Shown here one piece after another: positions 45,607 to 57,021 of a stretch of 64,000 nucleotides of DNA (the first letter of the stretch is position 1; every line of letters begins with the position of its first letter). The DNA comes from Henckelia pumila (lineage: Eukaryota > Streptophyta > Magnoliopsida > Lamiales > Gesneriaceae). The position numbers and the translations under genes are program-made. The notes beneath the pieces are model-generated. The model saw nothing but the letters and a program-made list of their open reading frames with translations, was not told where the DNA came from and searched no databases. The stretch covers positions 3,782,001 to 3,846,000 of the forward strand of contig NC_133121.1 in NCBI RefSeq assembly GCF_033568475.1. The letters are read 5' to 3'.

Positions 45607-48600
45607 AACCGGAGCAAAGTTAGCTAGAGGATTCTTTGATAAAGGTCAAGAAGTATGTGATGCACTTGGATTTGTACTTGGAAAAATTCTTGCATTTGCA
45701 AATAGTAATAGTAGTAGTTTCTTGAAAAGATAAAATCTTGTTATTAGTTATATATACCTAAAAAGGATATTTAACTTTTGTAACACTTTTTTGTACATAT
45801 ACGTACAGTTTGAATCTGAAATGGTGCTTCCTCTTAGTTTTCATGGATTTTTTTTAGAAACTCAGCAAAAATATGAGAAAAAGGGCTCTTAGATTCTGTG
45901 ACCTCACTATGACAGTGACCAAGTGGACGATTTTTCTTTTATATAAATATATTTATATTTATATAAACTCAACAATTGTCATTTGTTAGCTAGTTGGCTC
46001 AAGTCCCTTTTTGGCATAATGGCTTTAAATTCAAGAATGCATCATATTTTCTTATCATCTCATTTTCTGCCATTAATTACTACTTCCAACTTTTACCTTG
46101 TTTTGTTCTCTGTTAATTGTTCAAAAAATGTCTCTACATGCATGCAAGTTACATCAAAATGCTTGGGGATTTAATTATGTTTGTAGGCCACACCCCCTTC
46201 ATTATTCATGCTTTTGACAACTTTCATGTTCCCACCCCCACTTTTTGTTTTGTTCCTCCCTGTATCTATTCTAAATACATGTATTATCACTCAATTATTG
46301 CAAAGGAGTATATTATACTTTATTTCCCAACTTTTTCCTTATAGAAAATGTCTTCTGCTTTTTTTTTTTTTTTAAAAAATAAATGTGTTTTGGATCTGCT
46401 TGTTAGTTTCTACTTATTGTGCTGTTTATTTTATATATAATTAAAAAAATTAGTAATCAGATACACGTGTTGCGTGCTTGTATAGTTTTTTTTTTTTAAT
46501 GAAAACAAAAAAAAAGTTAAATAAAAAAAATACAAAAATAACGTTTTCGTAATTAAATATTCAACAAAAAACAAAAAATTAAACGTTGTACTTTCATAAT
46601 TAAATAGCTATCAAATGATAAAATATGTATAAAATGTCTTTTAAATCTAATATTCCACTTTCTAATCAAAATTTAGTGATAGATATAATGTACATGAATC
46701 ACCAAGTGGTCCTTGAAATCTATTGGTTTTTCTGCGGGCGTGTGCACGTGCACGTGTAGCAAGTGCGTTAAAAATGGTCACATCTTACCTTAAAAGTTTA
46801 AAAGTAATAAAATAATTGTGTTTCATATAAAATATAATAACAATGTTTATTCATAAATTTGTGATAGGAAAACTGATGAATTATTTGGATTCAAATATAT
46901 ATTTCTAATAAAATTTCAATTTTCAAGATTTGTCTTCATAATGAAACGAGTGGCATACATTATTAGTTTATTATCAAATTTGGTGCATGCGAGCCCATTG
47001 TTATTATGATTTTATATCATTTTCAAACACTTGAATTCAAGAAGGATCCAGCTTGGTAAACAAAGAAAGGCTAACTACTCTAATATTTTTAAAATAATCA
47101 CTTAATATATATTATTGTCTCGATTATATAATACATTATATTTAGATCCATAACGTCCAAACAGTAATATAATGTTCCAAATTAGTTCTCAGTGAGACAG
47201 CTTGCACTTGTCCTCATTAATTTTTTTTTTTGTTTGCTATAGTACATCTCGTTATTCTTGATTATATATGTGACATGTCTATGGATAAAACTTAATGTTG
47301 ATGATATTATTATTTTGAATTATTTATCTTATCTTGGTTGGTGAAAATTTAATTAATTATTTTATTTTATATTTTAGGGAGAACGTTTATAAGTGCGTGT
47401 GATTGAGTACTTGTTATGAGAAAAGACTCTGTGTGTTTAGCCTTTTTTCAATTTGGTTTCATATGTTTCAACATTCTCGGTTGAAATAATGTCGATTTCA
47501 ACATTTACAAATTTTTATCCATTTTAGGAGCATAACTAACATATATTATGTTTACCGTTGGAAGAACCATTTCAATCAAAATTTGTAAATATTTAGGACT
47601 TAATCAAGTACAACAAATATTTAGAATTAAACAAAGAAAGGGATCAAACACTTCATTATATATCAATTAATTAGGCGAGAGTTAAAGTGAGTGACGACAC
47701 GCGCGGGTGGGCAGCATCTGGGCCATGATACACAATCTCAAATTAAATCCAATCTTGTTCATATAATAACAATTATTATAACAAAAATATTTGTATAATT
47801 TCATGAAAATTGGTCATGGTCATGAAAATTATATCCCTCCACCCATCCACCCAACTTTACCTCCCGCAAACACTAGGGGTCCCCTTCTCCAAGCATTTTC
47901 ATTGTCATCACCAACATCCACCTTCATTGAAAATGAGAAAAGATTCTACTCATTTTGTGATCTATATAATTTTACTTCTCATCATAATTTTTTGTAATTT
48001 ACTATTTTTACATCACATATACGCGTATATGTATATTACACTTCGCAGAATATACTAATACGACCGATTGAGACATTGTCAAGTGTTTGGGTACCATCAA
48101 GTGTCATGAAACTGCTCACTTTGTTGTATCTGTACGTTTTTAGTTGGTTTGAAAGACTTGGCAACAACAACTTATAAGTAGATGCATCCTAGAAAATAAA
48201 GAGACATGATTCTTCAAGTATAATCTACATAAAATTTGCAAATTCTTGCGATTATATGAAACGACATGTGGCCCTGAGATTTGGAAAATTTAGACAAAAT
48301 TTGGGGTTCATGGATTAGATATACTTTTAGAAGCATTATAAGTTTTGTCCCCTCCCATTTTAATGTAAGCCTCACAAAAATCTTTGCCAGCCAATCTTGT
48401 CTCCTTCCCTCTGCCACATATTCTCACCCTCCAATCGGATTCTTGCAAGAGATATAATTTTTATTTTTAGAGGCCACATCATATCGTGTGTGTCGTGTAG
48501 ATATTTTACATGATAATAATTGGAAACATTTTCTAGTTATTTTATTTTGATGTGCTACTGTTTTTATCTTAAAAGCTGGTCGTTGGGGTTGCCAAACGGG

Positions 48601-49929
48601 GTGAAATTATGCAACAATGAAAAATGCTAACGCCTCATCAAAATTTCAAGTATGGAATAAAATTTCGAGTTCAATATTTAATTATAATAATCTATCTTCC
48701 AATTTCAAAAAAAAATCTCAAGTCTTGATCAGATATCAACTTAATTATATTCATAATATCTCTACACAACAATATTTAACAACACTTTTTACACCCAATA
48801 TCAATATTATTTGGGAAGATTCCACTCGAACTACCATTGAAAACGGAGACAATCACCTATCAAGATTTAAAATTTTATAATTAATTACATCCATATTTCT
48901 TTTTTCAAGAAACATCTATTTTGGTGGGGGCTCGGGTGGAGCCCGCATGTCTATAATTCTAACAAGAATCGAGTGTTGTAGATTCATGCCACGTAAGCAA
49001 TGGATCCAAAAATTACCAAATAAGAATTCTTTGTGCCCCACTAGAAGGACAAAAGGACAAGCGATTTAGGTCTCGAGCCATTTTTCCCCGAGACTTGAAA
49101 AGTTTTGTTAAAATTAACGTAGTCCTATTATTGTTTAACTTGATATCTATATAGGCTATAGCTTATTATATAGTTTGCACATACACATGAATGTCAAAGT
49201 TTCTTTGCATTAACATTGTTACCGTATATATAATCGGAGTCATTAGAGGATGCCAAATAATTAATTAGAAACTAAAACTTGAAATGCAATTACAAACAAT
49301 TGAAAATGGGGGATGTCAAAGACAAGAAGTGGGGATACATATTCATTTTCCCGATGGAATAGAATTCCGCACAAGACAACCATATTTCGTTATCAATAAG
49401 GTATTTGTTGGGAATGTGTTTTTGCATATATTGAGACCACATTGAATGTGATTGGATCAACGTGAGCACAAACCTAGTTGCATGTAATGTTCACGACTTG
49501 TCTTTTTGGTTCGATTTTAGTATTTTTTTTTTTTTAAAAAAACATGATTTAAGAAAGAATGTGTATGAAAAGATAATAGTAAGTACTTTCCGAAGCATAT
49601 TTTGTAAAGGGATCGAGCGGGGCACTTTTCAAAACATTATCGCAAAACATATATGGCCTCGCCTTAACGTTTCTTGAAATTTTAATGCACAAAAATACTT
49701 TATTGTCGAAGTCTTGTTATATTATTATTATTTATCATACAAAACATATAGTTTTCATAATTAATTTACGCGAATTATAGGATTGATCTAAAATAATGCA
49801 TGTTTTTTTGTAAAAACTCGACGAATAACAAATTAAACGTTGTCAAATAGCGACTCGAGGATGTCGTAATCGAAGATCCAGTGAAAAATTTATCAAAAAA
49901 AAAAAATCAAATTCAGATAAAGTTTTTAG
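45607..49929. other. Gene-free interval downstream of BRI1
   Basis: BRI1 3'UTR is followed by AT-rich DNA. Noted in passing: GTGTGCACGTGCACGTGTAG near 46740 (a GTGCACGTGCAC palindrome as in Helitron ends, without a definable element), T/A homopolymers near 46360 and 46485, and a GTGGGGGCTCGGGTGGAGCCC stretch near 48923. No conserved reading frame or RNA gene is recognised. Confidence 0.4.
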
Positions 49930-50215
49930 AGTAAATTGCTAGCTAGCCAGGCTGAGCTAGAAACTCTTCCTCGTCAAAAGACTCAAAACCAATATTTTCT
50001 TGGGGTGAAATGCAAGAACGGGAAAAATGTGGAGGGTGAAATTGTAATTAAAGTGTCAAGGACACGTGTCAATGTCGAGGACAATAAGCGTGGTTCACGG
50101 GCAGCGGGTAGGGCAAATGGGGCAGCTGAAATCATTGTAACTTTGAGCTGGGCTGAGAAGCTGGAGCTGCCCACGTGAGATTGCCAGATGTGGGCCCTGG
50201 TTTACTAAATCCGGC
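49930..50215. promoter_or_regulatory. GC-richer segment with two CACGTG boxes
   Basis: This stretch stands out from AT-rich surroundings and contains GGACACGTGTCAATG near 50059 and GCCCACGTGAG near 50170; both are G-box/ABRE-type cores. It also has TGGGCC sites near 50190 and 50212. An open frame (49936-50178) has no recognisable product. It could be a distal regulatory region or part of an unannotated transcript. Confidence 0.3.
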
Positions 50216-50394
50216 CCACTTATTGGATATGAAGGGACAATCCACTCCACAAACAAACACAACTTAAGATAATGACACTATCATTGCTCCTACCATCTCA
50301 ATTTCAAAGATAATATTTATTTCTTAGATCAGTGGTCGTCATTGACATAATTATCTTTTTTTCTTTTAAAAAACAACTATCTGATATTAAGTTA

Positions 50395-50490
50395 ATGTTT
50401 GTAATCTTTAAAAATAGATGATTATGAATATTCTCTTAACAAATTTGTTAAAAAAAATATTCATAATCACCTTTTTTAGAGATTCAAACA
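50395..50490. repeat. Inverted repeat (foldback MITE-like)
   Basis: AATGTTTGTAATCTTTAAAA ... GATTATGAATATT on the left pairs with AATATTCATAATC ... GAGATTCAAACATT on the right, around a centre with TTAACAAATTTGTTAA. Arms are about 38 bp, imperfect. Confidence 0.6.
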
Positions 50491-50644
50491 TTATCTAACA
50501 ATTGAACACAAATTTCTTTTTAAATCGCTCATTCCAGAAATAACTGTGTTTTCGACCATTCATGTATTATGAAATTATAATTGCATATGGAGTGTCCTTA
50601 AAAGTAGATTTATTATATATGATATGATTATACATAGACATAGA

Positions 50645-50830
50645 GTAGGTTTTTCGTGAGACTGTCTCACGAATTTTTTTGTTATGAGACAAGTTAATAC
50701 TATTCATATTTATAAAATAAAAAATAATATTTTTATCATAAAAATAATATTTTTTGCCCTTCAAACAAAATTTTTAGTTTTGGTGACTTGTATAAGTTAG
50801 TGAGATGAAATAATAATTTAGCATATTTCA
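50645..50830. mobile_element. Degraded MITE copy (GAGAC-GTCTCAC family)
   Basis: Starts TAGGTTTTTCGTGAGACTGTCTCACG, contains repeated ATAAAAAATAATATTTTTAT, and has a decayed right end. It is the same family as 6531-6683. Confidence 0.5.
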
Positions 50831-51254
50831 TAGATAATATGATTGGAGAATAAAAGGACCGGGCCACATCCCAGTATAGGTGCGCAAAGAGCTGGGCCAA
50901 CCCAGAACAATTTAAACCAAGTATCTACAGCCTTTTAAGGCCCGGCTAAACCCTGACTTGGTAGCCCATGGGGCCTGGTCCAATTGCCCATCAACGTGGC
51001 CACCAATTAATTTCAAAGTTGACCAGCTTTTTTGACTATTTCTGAGAGTATATATATATAATTTATTTTCAGACATTTCACAAATCGATTAAATATTGTG
51101 TATTGAGACCTGACTTTGTATTACATACAAACTACTTATAATAATCAATGCAGTGAAAAGAAGTAATATTATTGCAAATGAATTAATAATATTGGAGTTA
51201 ATGGTTTACTCTGAAAATATTTTGAGTAATTAATTAAAGGGTGAATTGGTGTTT

Positions 51255-51770
51255 AGTCCCTAAATCAAAAAGCAAATTAAGAATCATTCATTTGTCAGAA
51301 AAAATTTGTTTGCACTCCCTGGCCTACATTATTTTTTTCGGATAAAATTAAGTACAAAACATTGAAAATATGGTACAAATATAAGATATTTGAGCACTAA
51401 TTATTCAAAATCGAGTACAAAAAATACAATTTTGAGTATAAAATCTAAACATCTTTATTCATTTGAATTTGCAACATGCGTTTGAGTACTCAAAAATCAT
51501 ATATTTATACCAGATCTAACACATTGGGTACTCAAAAATCACATATGCGTACTATATTTTCAATGTTTTGTACCGATTTTCATCCAAATAAGATAAATGT
51601 GTTATTAATATCAATATTTTTTAGTACTCGAAAATCATATATTTATACTAGATTTAACACATTTAATACTCAAATATCATGTATTTGTATCATATTTTTC
51701 ATGTTTTGTACCAAATTTCATCCGAAACAAAATATGTGAGCCCAAAAAATTTAAACAAAGTTTTTTTATG
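51255..51770. repeat. Compound direct and inverted repeat
   Basis: A unit of about 140 bp (ACTCAAAAATCATATATTTA ... TTTTGTACC) occurs twice directly (about 51485-51600 and 51633-51725). An inverted partial copy lies upstream (AGTACAAAACATTGAAAATA near 51350). The left edge TTTAGTCCCTAAATCAAAAA resembles the termini of plant MULE-type repeats. Non-coding. Confidence 0.5.
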
Positions 51771-51990
51771 ACAGAAATTGATTACCGATTTAAGTTTAGA
51801 TATAGGGAAACACGTGTATTTACCCAAGAAACTGAACCTCTCCTCTCTCGCCATCTCAAAACACAGAGAAAGTTCAAAGTATACATATTTCATTTTCAAA
51901 AAGAAAAAGAAAAAAGAAAGAAAGTATACATATTTTCCTTAAAAAGAGTAGAAAAGTGCAATAAAAGTTGAACCATTTTGCTGCTGTCAG

Positions 51991-52864
51991 ATGGAGGACC
52001 GCAAGGAGGTAAAATTAAAAGGGTCTTTTTTGTTTTGTTTTGTTTTGTTTTGTAGGACTCTGTTTCTGTTAATGGATGGATCACTGTTGATGTGATACTT
52101 CAAATCCCAGAAGGGTTCGAGGCATTTTTTGAAAATTTTGTGTCATTACAACTTTCTTGAAGCTAAATATGATGTACAAGTTTTGTGCTTTGGATCTGTT
52201 GTCCAGTTTGTTTTTTGGGTTATATAGACGAAATTATTGTTGTTATTATTTTTTCTTTTTTGTTTTTTGATAAGGTGATGTTTGAAAATCAATTGGACTG
52301 TGGATATATTTGGACGTGCTTAATTAGTTTTCTTTCTTTGAGGAGAAAGAAAATTTTGGACTTCCTCTCATGTGAGAAGTATCCAACTGCCAAATTCATG
52401 GAAAAAATCTCAACTTTATCATTATTCATTCCCATGCTTAAATTTGTAGTTTTCATCTTCGTTGGTTAGAAGAATTTCATGTTTGTTAAAATCCAGATGT
52501 GTTATAAGATGAAATCAAGATCTTACAGGAATTTCAAGGGAGCCTTTTTTGTTTTTTATTTATTGTAATTAAACCTTTGAAGTTTATTCATTTGATTTCA
52601 AGTGTCATTAGCTGAAATGTTTTATACCTTTCACAGAAGAATTCACCATGGCTATCTGTGCCACAATTTGGGGACTGGGATCAAAAGGGGCCGGTGCCCG
52701 ACTACTCTATGGATTTCTCGAAAATCCGAGAAATGAGGAAGCAGAACAAGAGGGATCCATCAAGAGCCAGTGTTGGAAATGAGGAACACCTCGTCTCTCT
52801 AAACACGAAAGATTTGAACAAACCCCACGACGAAGATCATCAGAACCATTCTCCAACAGCATGA
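51991..52864 (+). CDS. NOI-domain (RIN4-like) small protein
   Basis: Two exons, 51991-52008 (MEDRKE) and 52637-52864, join in phase 0 across a 628-bp GT-AG intron to give 81 aa. The core is a single NOI domain: WLSVPQFGDWDQKGPVPDYS, then MDFSKIREMRKQNKRDPSRA. VPQFGDW fits the PxFGxW consensus that the bacterial protease AvrRpt2 cleaves in RIN4 and NOI proteins. The tail is hydrophilic. Unlike RIN4 there is one NOI block and no obvious C-terminal acylation cysteines. The family is linked to immune signalling and vesicle traffic; the role of this short member is not known. The first exon was placed by splice consensus and its in-frame ATG. Confidence 0.85.
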
Positions 52865-53059
52865 TCCTTTTCCCCATCTTTATGTATGACCACATTTTAG
52901 CACATCAAAATAATGTGTGTTTTTAGTTTAGAGAACAAGCAGTTGATACTTACAATTTTTCTCCAAACGCGGATAGAACTATTACATAATGGAATGATGT
53001 AGGTGGGAAAGTTGCCATTTTTGGATCGATATTCTGATTATTCAGCCGACAATCTTAGA
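52865..53059. other. 3' flank of the NOI gene
   Basis: Presumed 3'UTR; nothing else seen. Confidence 0.4.
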
Positions 53060-53400
53060 GATAATTGTTTTCCTTACATTAGAGAGTTTACTTCTTGCTC
53101 AGGATGAATGCTTACCACCATCACATTCACATCAAATAGGTAAACAAGCCCTTCAACTATGAATCTTCTGGAGACTTTGATTCTTGCAGGATCAAACATT
53201 AAGTCAAACAACCAGCCTATAGAATTATAACTTAGAATTGCTTAATCTTCCACTATCTCAAATGGCTTCTTAATCTTCATGCAAACACCCTTTTGCTTTG
53301 GCTCAATCTGGTTGAAAGATAGCTATGATTTTTCATTGAGATGTGCTCTTGGTGTTGTCATGAACCACTCATTTGTCATCATTTTTAGTGCATGTGAGCT
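53060..53400 (-). pseudogene. Decayed reading frame of unknown family
   Basis: One minus-strand frame runs about 105 codons with protein-like composition, broken by only two stops: MMTNEWFMTTPRAHLNEKS, stop, QIEPKQKGVCMKIKKPFEIV, stop, GWLFDLMFDPARIKVSRRFI, VEGLVYLFDVNVMVVSIHPE. I do not recognise the family. It could be a captured gene fragment or remains of a transposon protein. Similar protein-like phrases in other frames up to 53630 suggest the decayed unit is longer. Confidence 0.35.
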
Positions 53401-53639
53401 TAGATTGTGTACCATAGCACACAAAATATTGAAATAACATGCAGCAGATGGGTGTGTGCTTAATGAAGAAAGCAACCTTTGGTACTTTGTAAAGTTGAAA
53501 AGTATCCCTATTACATATGGACCACCTTAAAGCACACGTGGTTTCACATGGTATGTATGTTATCAGGAGCATAAAATATTGAAGTAAATGAAGCTCATTT
53601 CGGGGTGTCTCTTTAATCTTTATACCCATAGAAGGTATC

Positions 53640-54727
53640 TCTTTTCATGAGGCTTATTGTCACCTCACCTGATAATGGTTCTTAGTTTCACTGTTTATTT
53701 ATATCATGATTCTTTAAATAAATTTGCAAGTTGATTGATGTTAAAAAGAAAAATATTGGGATGATTTGGAAAACGTTTCAAATCCGATGACTTAATTTTA
53801 TATCCAATACCAACTGGATCCCATTCAATTAAGATTGGGGAATCTATGCAGCCAATAACATTTGATTTACAACTGGTTGAGTTTATGTTACACGAAGTAA
53901 AATATACATGATGTAGCATGAATTATTAGACGATGGGAGACACGTCACACGTACAAGTCAATGACCAATTATATTACATGTGGTGTATTTCGCTCGCAGC
54001 ACAGATCGGTCCAACTGAGAAGTGTGTTGCGCTACTCCAATTTTGTCCAATTTCTATTGACAAATTTTTGAACTTTTGATTTTGATTTTGATTTTTTTTT
54101 TGAGAGAAACTTTTGATTTCATGTGTCCTTTTATTTGTTATTATTATTTATTATTTTTGCCTCATTGGTCTATTTTTTAAATTTTATGTTTTTTATATCT
54201 GCTACAGGCAAGGAGCAACATTTTCGACTATTTCAAATGTTGTGTCTTCAAGGCCTGACAAAATCGATAGAGAGCTTGCTGAACTTTTCATCTCCCATGG
54301 CTTCTCCATTATTATTATCGTTATTCTGGTTGAAGGTGGTTTTGTTTTTCTCTTCTCTCTCGCGCAACTGATATCATAAAAAAAAAAAAACAATACTTCC
54401 CCTAATTGCTATCCTTAAAGCAAAATTTGTATTATTACTTAATTCAATGGTATATGCCGTATTAAGAGAATTTAATTATATCTATTATCTATTTCTATTA
54501 TATTATATTATATTGTATTATATTATATTTATATTTATATTTATATTTATACTACTAAAAAATATGAATGATGGGCAAATTTTTTGCATTGTGTATTTAA
54601 CACATTGCCCAAAAACTATGAATTATATGTATTAATTGCATGGACATTGTGTGGAAAAATGGTGTAAAAATTCGGGTCAAATTTGTGATATTCAATTTGT
54701 GAATAATCAATGTGTTGCTTATTCATT
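53640..54727. other. AT-rich intergenic DNA
   Basis: Includes a TATTA/TATTTA simple-sequence stretch near 54495-54552. No gene recognised. Confidence 0.4.
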
Positions 54728-55330
54728 AAATTAGCTCATTTATTTTTTGAATTATTCAATACAACATTTTAATTGATTTTCGTCATAGTCTCATAAATTG
54801 ATTTTCATCATTTTCTCATAAAACATGAGAAAAAAATTATATATAAAAAATATTTTTATCATCTATTTTTTATATTTATAAATTATTTAATTTGTGCATT
54901 TATATTTTGACTCATTGAATACAATATTTTTAATTTATTTTCATCATATTTCTAAAGTTATTCAAAATAAAATATGAGAAAAAAATTATAGATATAAAAT
55001 ATTTTTACAATATATTTTTTTATAAATCATTTAAGTTGTTTATTTGTTTTTTAACTTATTAAATGTTTCAGCATTTTAATTGATTTTCATCATATTTTTA
55101 AAGTCATTCTAAACGAAACACGAGAAGAGAATTATAAATATAAAATATTTTTACCATCTATTTTTATAAAAATCATTTACGCTGTGTATTTATTTTTTGA
55201 CTCATTAAATATTTCAGAATTTTAATTTATTTTCATCATACTCCTAAAGTCATTCTAAAGAAAACATGAAACAAAAATTATAGATTTAAAATATTTCTAT
55301 CATCTATCTTTTTATAAATCATTTAATTTG
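54728..55330. repeat. Tandem array, ~145-bp unit, cut by the chromovirus
   Basis: The phrase AATCATTTAA (or AATTATTTAA) recurs at 54881, 55025, 55171 and 55317, i.e. at 144, 146 and 146 bp. Each is followed by a TGACTCATTAAATA-like stretch, TTTTCATCATA, AAAGTCATTC, ATGAGAAAAAAATTATAGAT and AAATATTTTTACCATCTA. There are about four copies, moderately diverged. The last ends at ATTTAATTTG where the LTR begins, so the array probably resumes beyond the element. Confidence 0.75.
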
Positions 55331-56384
55331 TGAAACATCCTAGACTTATAAATTTCTAAAAATGCGGAAATTTAAAAAAAATTTCTCTTTTTTTTTTCTT
55401 TTTCTTTTAATTTTAAAATAAATACTAAGTAAAATATTTATATATATATATATACATATATGCCCATACATATATGTACAACCATAAAAGAGATTTAAAA
55501 ATTTAATAAATAATCATGCAACATAAAAATAATTACTAAAGCGTCTGAATCATGCAATACTTTAAATAATTCAAAACAATTTAATCAACAGTGCATACCC
55601 TAAAAAGTTGCATAAAAATAATACTTAAATCTCAACACTGGAATAAAATCTTCAAATAAAATAGTGTTTAAAATATTCATGCATAGACCACTAGCACGAT
55701 GCAGACTACGGTCACAGGGCCACTGCAGCTCCGCTCATACGTCCTCACCACCAGTAGGGGTAACCTGCTCCTCTACGTACTCACCTGCACCATATCAGTG
55801 TAGTGAGCCTAGAGGCCCAACATGCATACTAACAAGGGTTTAAAATAATTTAATACACTTTCATACATAATACTTAACCTATAAATGCATGAGCATGCCT
55901 CCAAAAATAATAACATAATTGTTGCTTAAAGAAATCACTGAATTATACGTAACATACATAATATCATACATACTTGAGTTGTTGAGCACTTATTTTCTTA
56001 ACATCGAATGGTCCTATCCGTAAGTGTGACCCATACTTATAGTGCGACTGATCAGTCTAAGAAACCATCGTACGAGGCTGGTGGCGAACCACCCATACAT
56101 AAATGGCAGAAACTGCCCATACATAAATGGCCACACTACTTCAATTTCCACCTAAAATATTTTATTTGCTCAACCATAGAACTTCAATCATAGCATAAAA
56201 ATTGATTTCATGAATGCATGTACTTTAAATAAATTGTGTGTCCTTCATATATATTTAATTTAAAGTTCTTACTAACATATAAATATTAAATTACTTCAAT
56301 GCATAAAAAATAATTAAATATATATTCAGGACACATGCAATTTTCTCATGGATGGTCTTGGACTGCTGGCCCTAACACTCAAGC

Positions 56385-56725
56385 CCATTTACTTAAATCT
56401 GGCCCATTAACACTGAAACTGGCCCAATAACATACTTAAGCCCAATAAAATTTATTCTAAGCCCAATTAAATAATTAAAGCCCATTAAAACACTCTAGGC
56501 CCAATAACAACTTAAATTGGCCCAATGGGCCCAAAAAGCCCAAAGACTGGCCCAATAACTTTCATGGGTCCTAAAGCCCATAAAGATTAGTGGGCCCACT
56601 TAATTAAATTAATTAAGCCCACATAAAATTAAACATAACCCAAAATAATATTTAAAAGTGGCCCATACATTAATTAAATCTAGTAGTCCACATAAAAACC
56701 CATTAACTTATTAATTCATTTAAAA
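56385..56725. repeat. Dense AGCCCA/GGCCCA (TGGGCY) array in the LTR
   Basis: About sixteen copies of RGCCCA, mostly as AAGCCCAATAA or TGGCCCAATAA, fall within ~340 bp at irregular spacings of roughly 15-30 bp. The motif equals the site II element TGGGCY bound by TCP transcription factors. The array is also visible at the right edge of the window in the other LTR. Confidence 0.7.
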
Positions 56726-56884
56726 TTAAAATACCCGAGCCCGGCCCACCGAACCCGGACCCGGACCACCTGACCCGACCCTAGACCTACCAGACCCGAC
56801 CCTGACCCCAAGCCCCGACCCAGCACCCCAGCCCAACCCAAAACCCGAACCCCCCCCCCCCTAGCCCTTCTACCCGCTGCGCGA

Positions 56885-57021
56885 GCAGCAGCCCTTTAAG
56901 GGCTGCTGCCGCCTTGCTCCGGCCATGGCCGGCCGGAGCGCCGCCGGCAGGACCTTCCCAGGGTCCTGCCGGTCCTAACCCAGGTCACACCACGCTGGTC
57001 CATGGCCCTGCGTGGACCAGC
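56885..57021. repeat. Four consecutive GC-rich hairpins in the LTR
   Basis: Four hairpins follow within 137 bp. (1) 56885-56909: GCAGCAGCCCTT and AAGGGCTGCTGC around a single T. (2) 56916-56939: GCTCCGGCC and GGCCGGAGC. (3) 56944-56972: CCGGCAGGACC and GGTCCTGCCGG with a 7-nt loop. (4) 56993-57021: GCTGGTCCA and TGGACCAGC. All arms are perfect. The region is preceded by CCCGACCC/CCCGGACCC repeats. Confidence 0.85.

Noticed and set aside
46720-46780. GTGCACGTGCAC palindrome considered as a Helitron 3' end
   Set aside because: No CTRR end at the right distance followed by T and no matching TC start could be placed.
47791-48058. Overlapping plus-strand frames with His/Pro-rich products
   Set aside because: No conserved motif, and the two frames overlap the same low-complexity sequence.
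48214-48417. 67-aa minus-strand frame
   Set aside because: It opens with GTG and not ATG, and shows no recognisable family.
56008-56193. 61-aa frame found identically at 63573-63758
   Set aside because: It is duplicated only because both LTRs carry it; no protein features.
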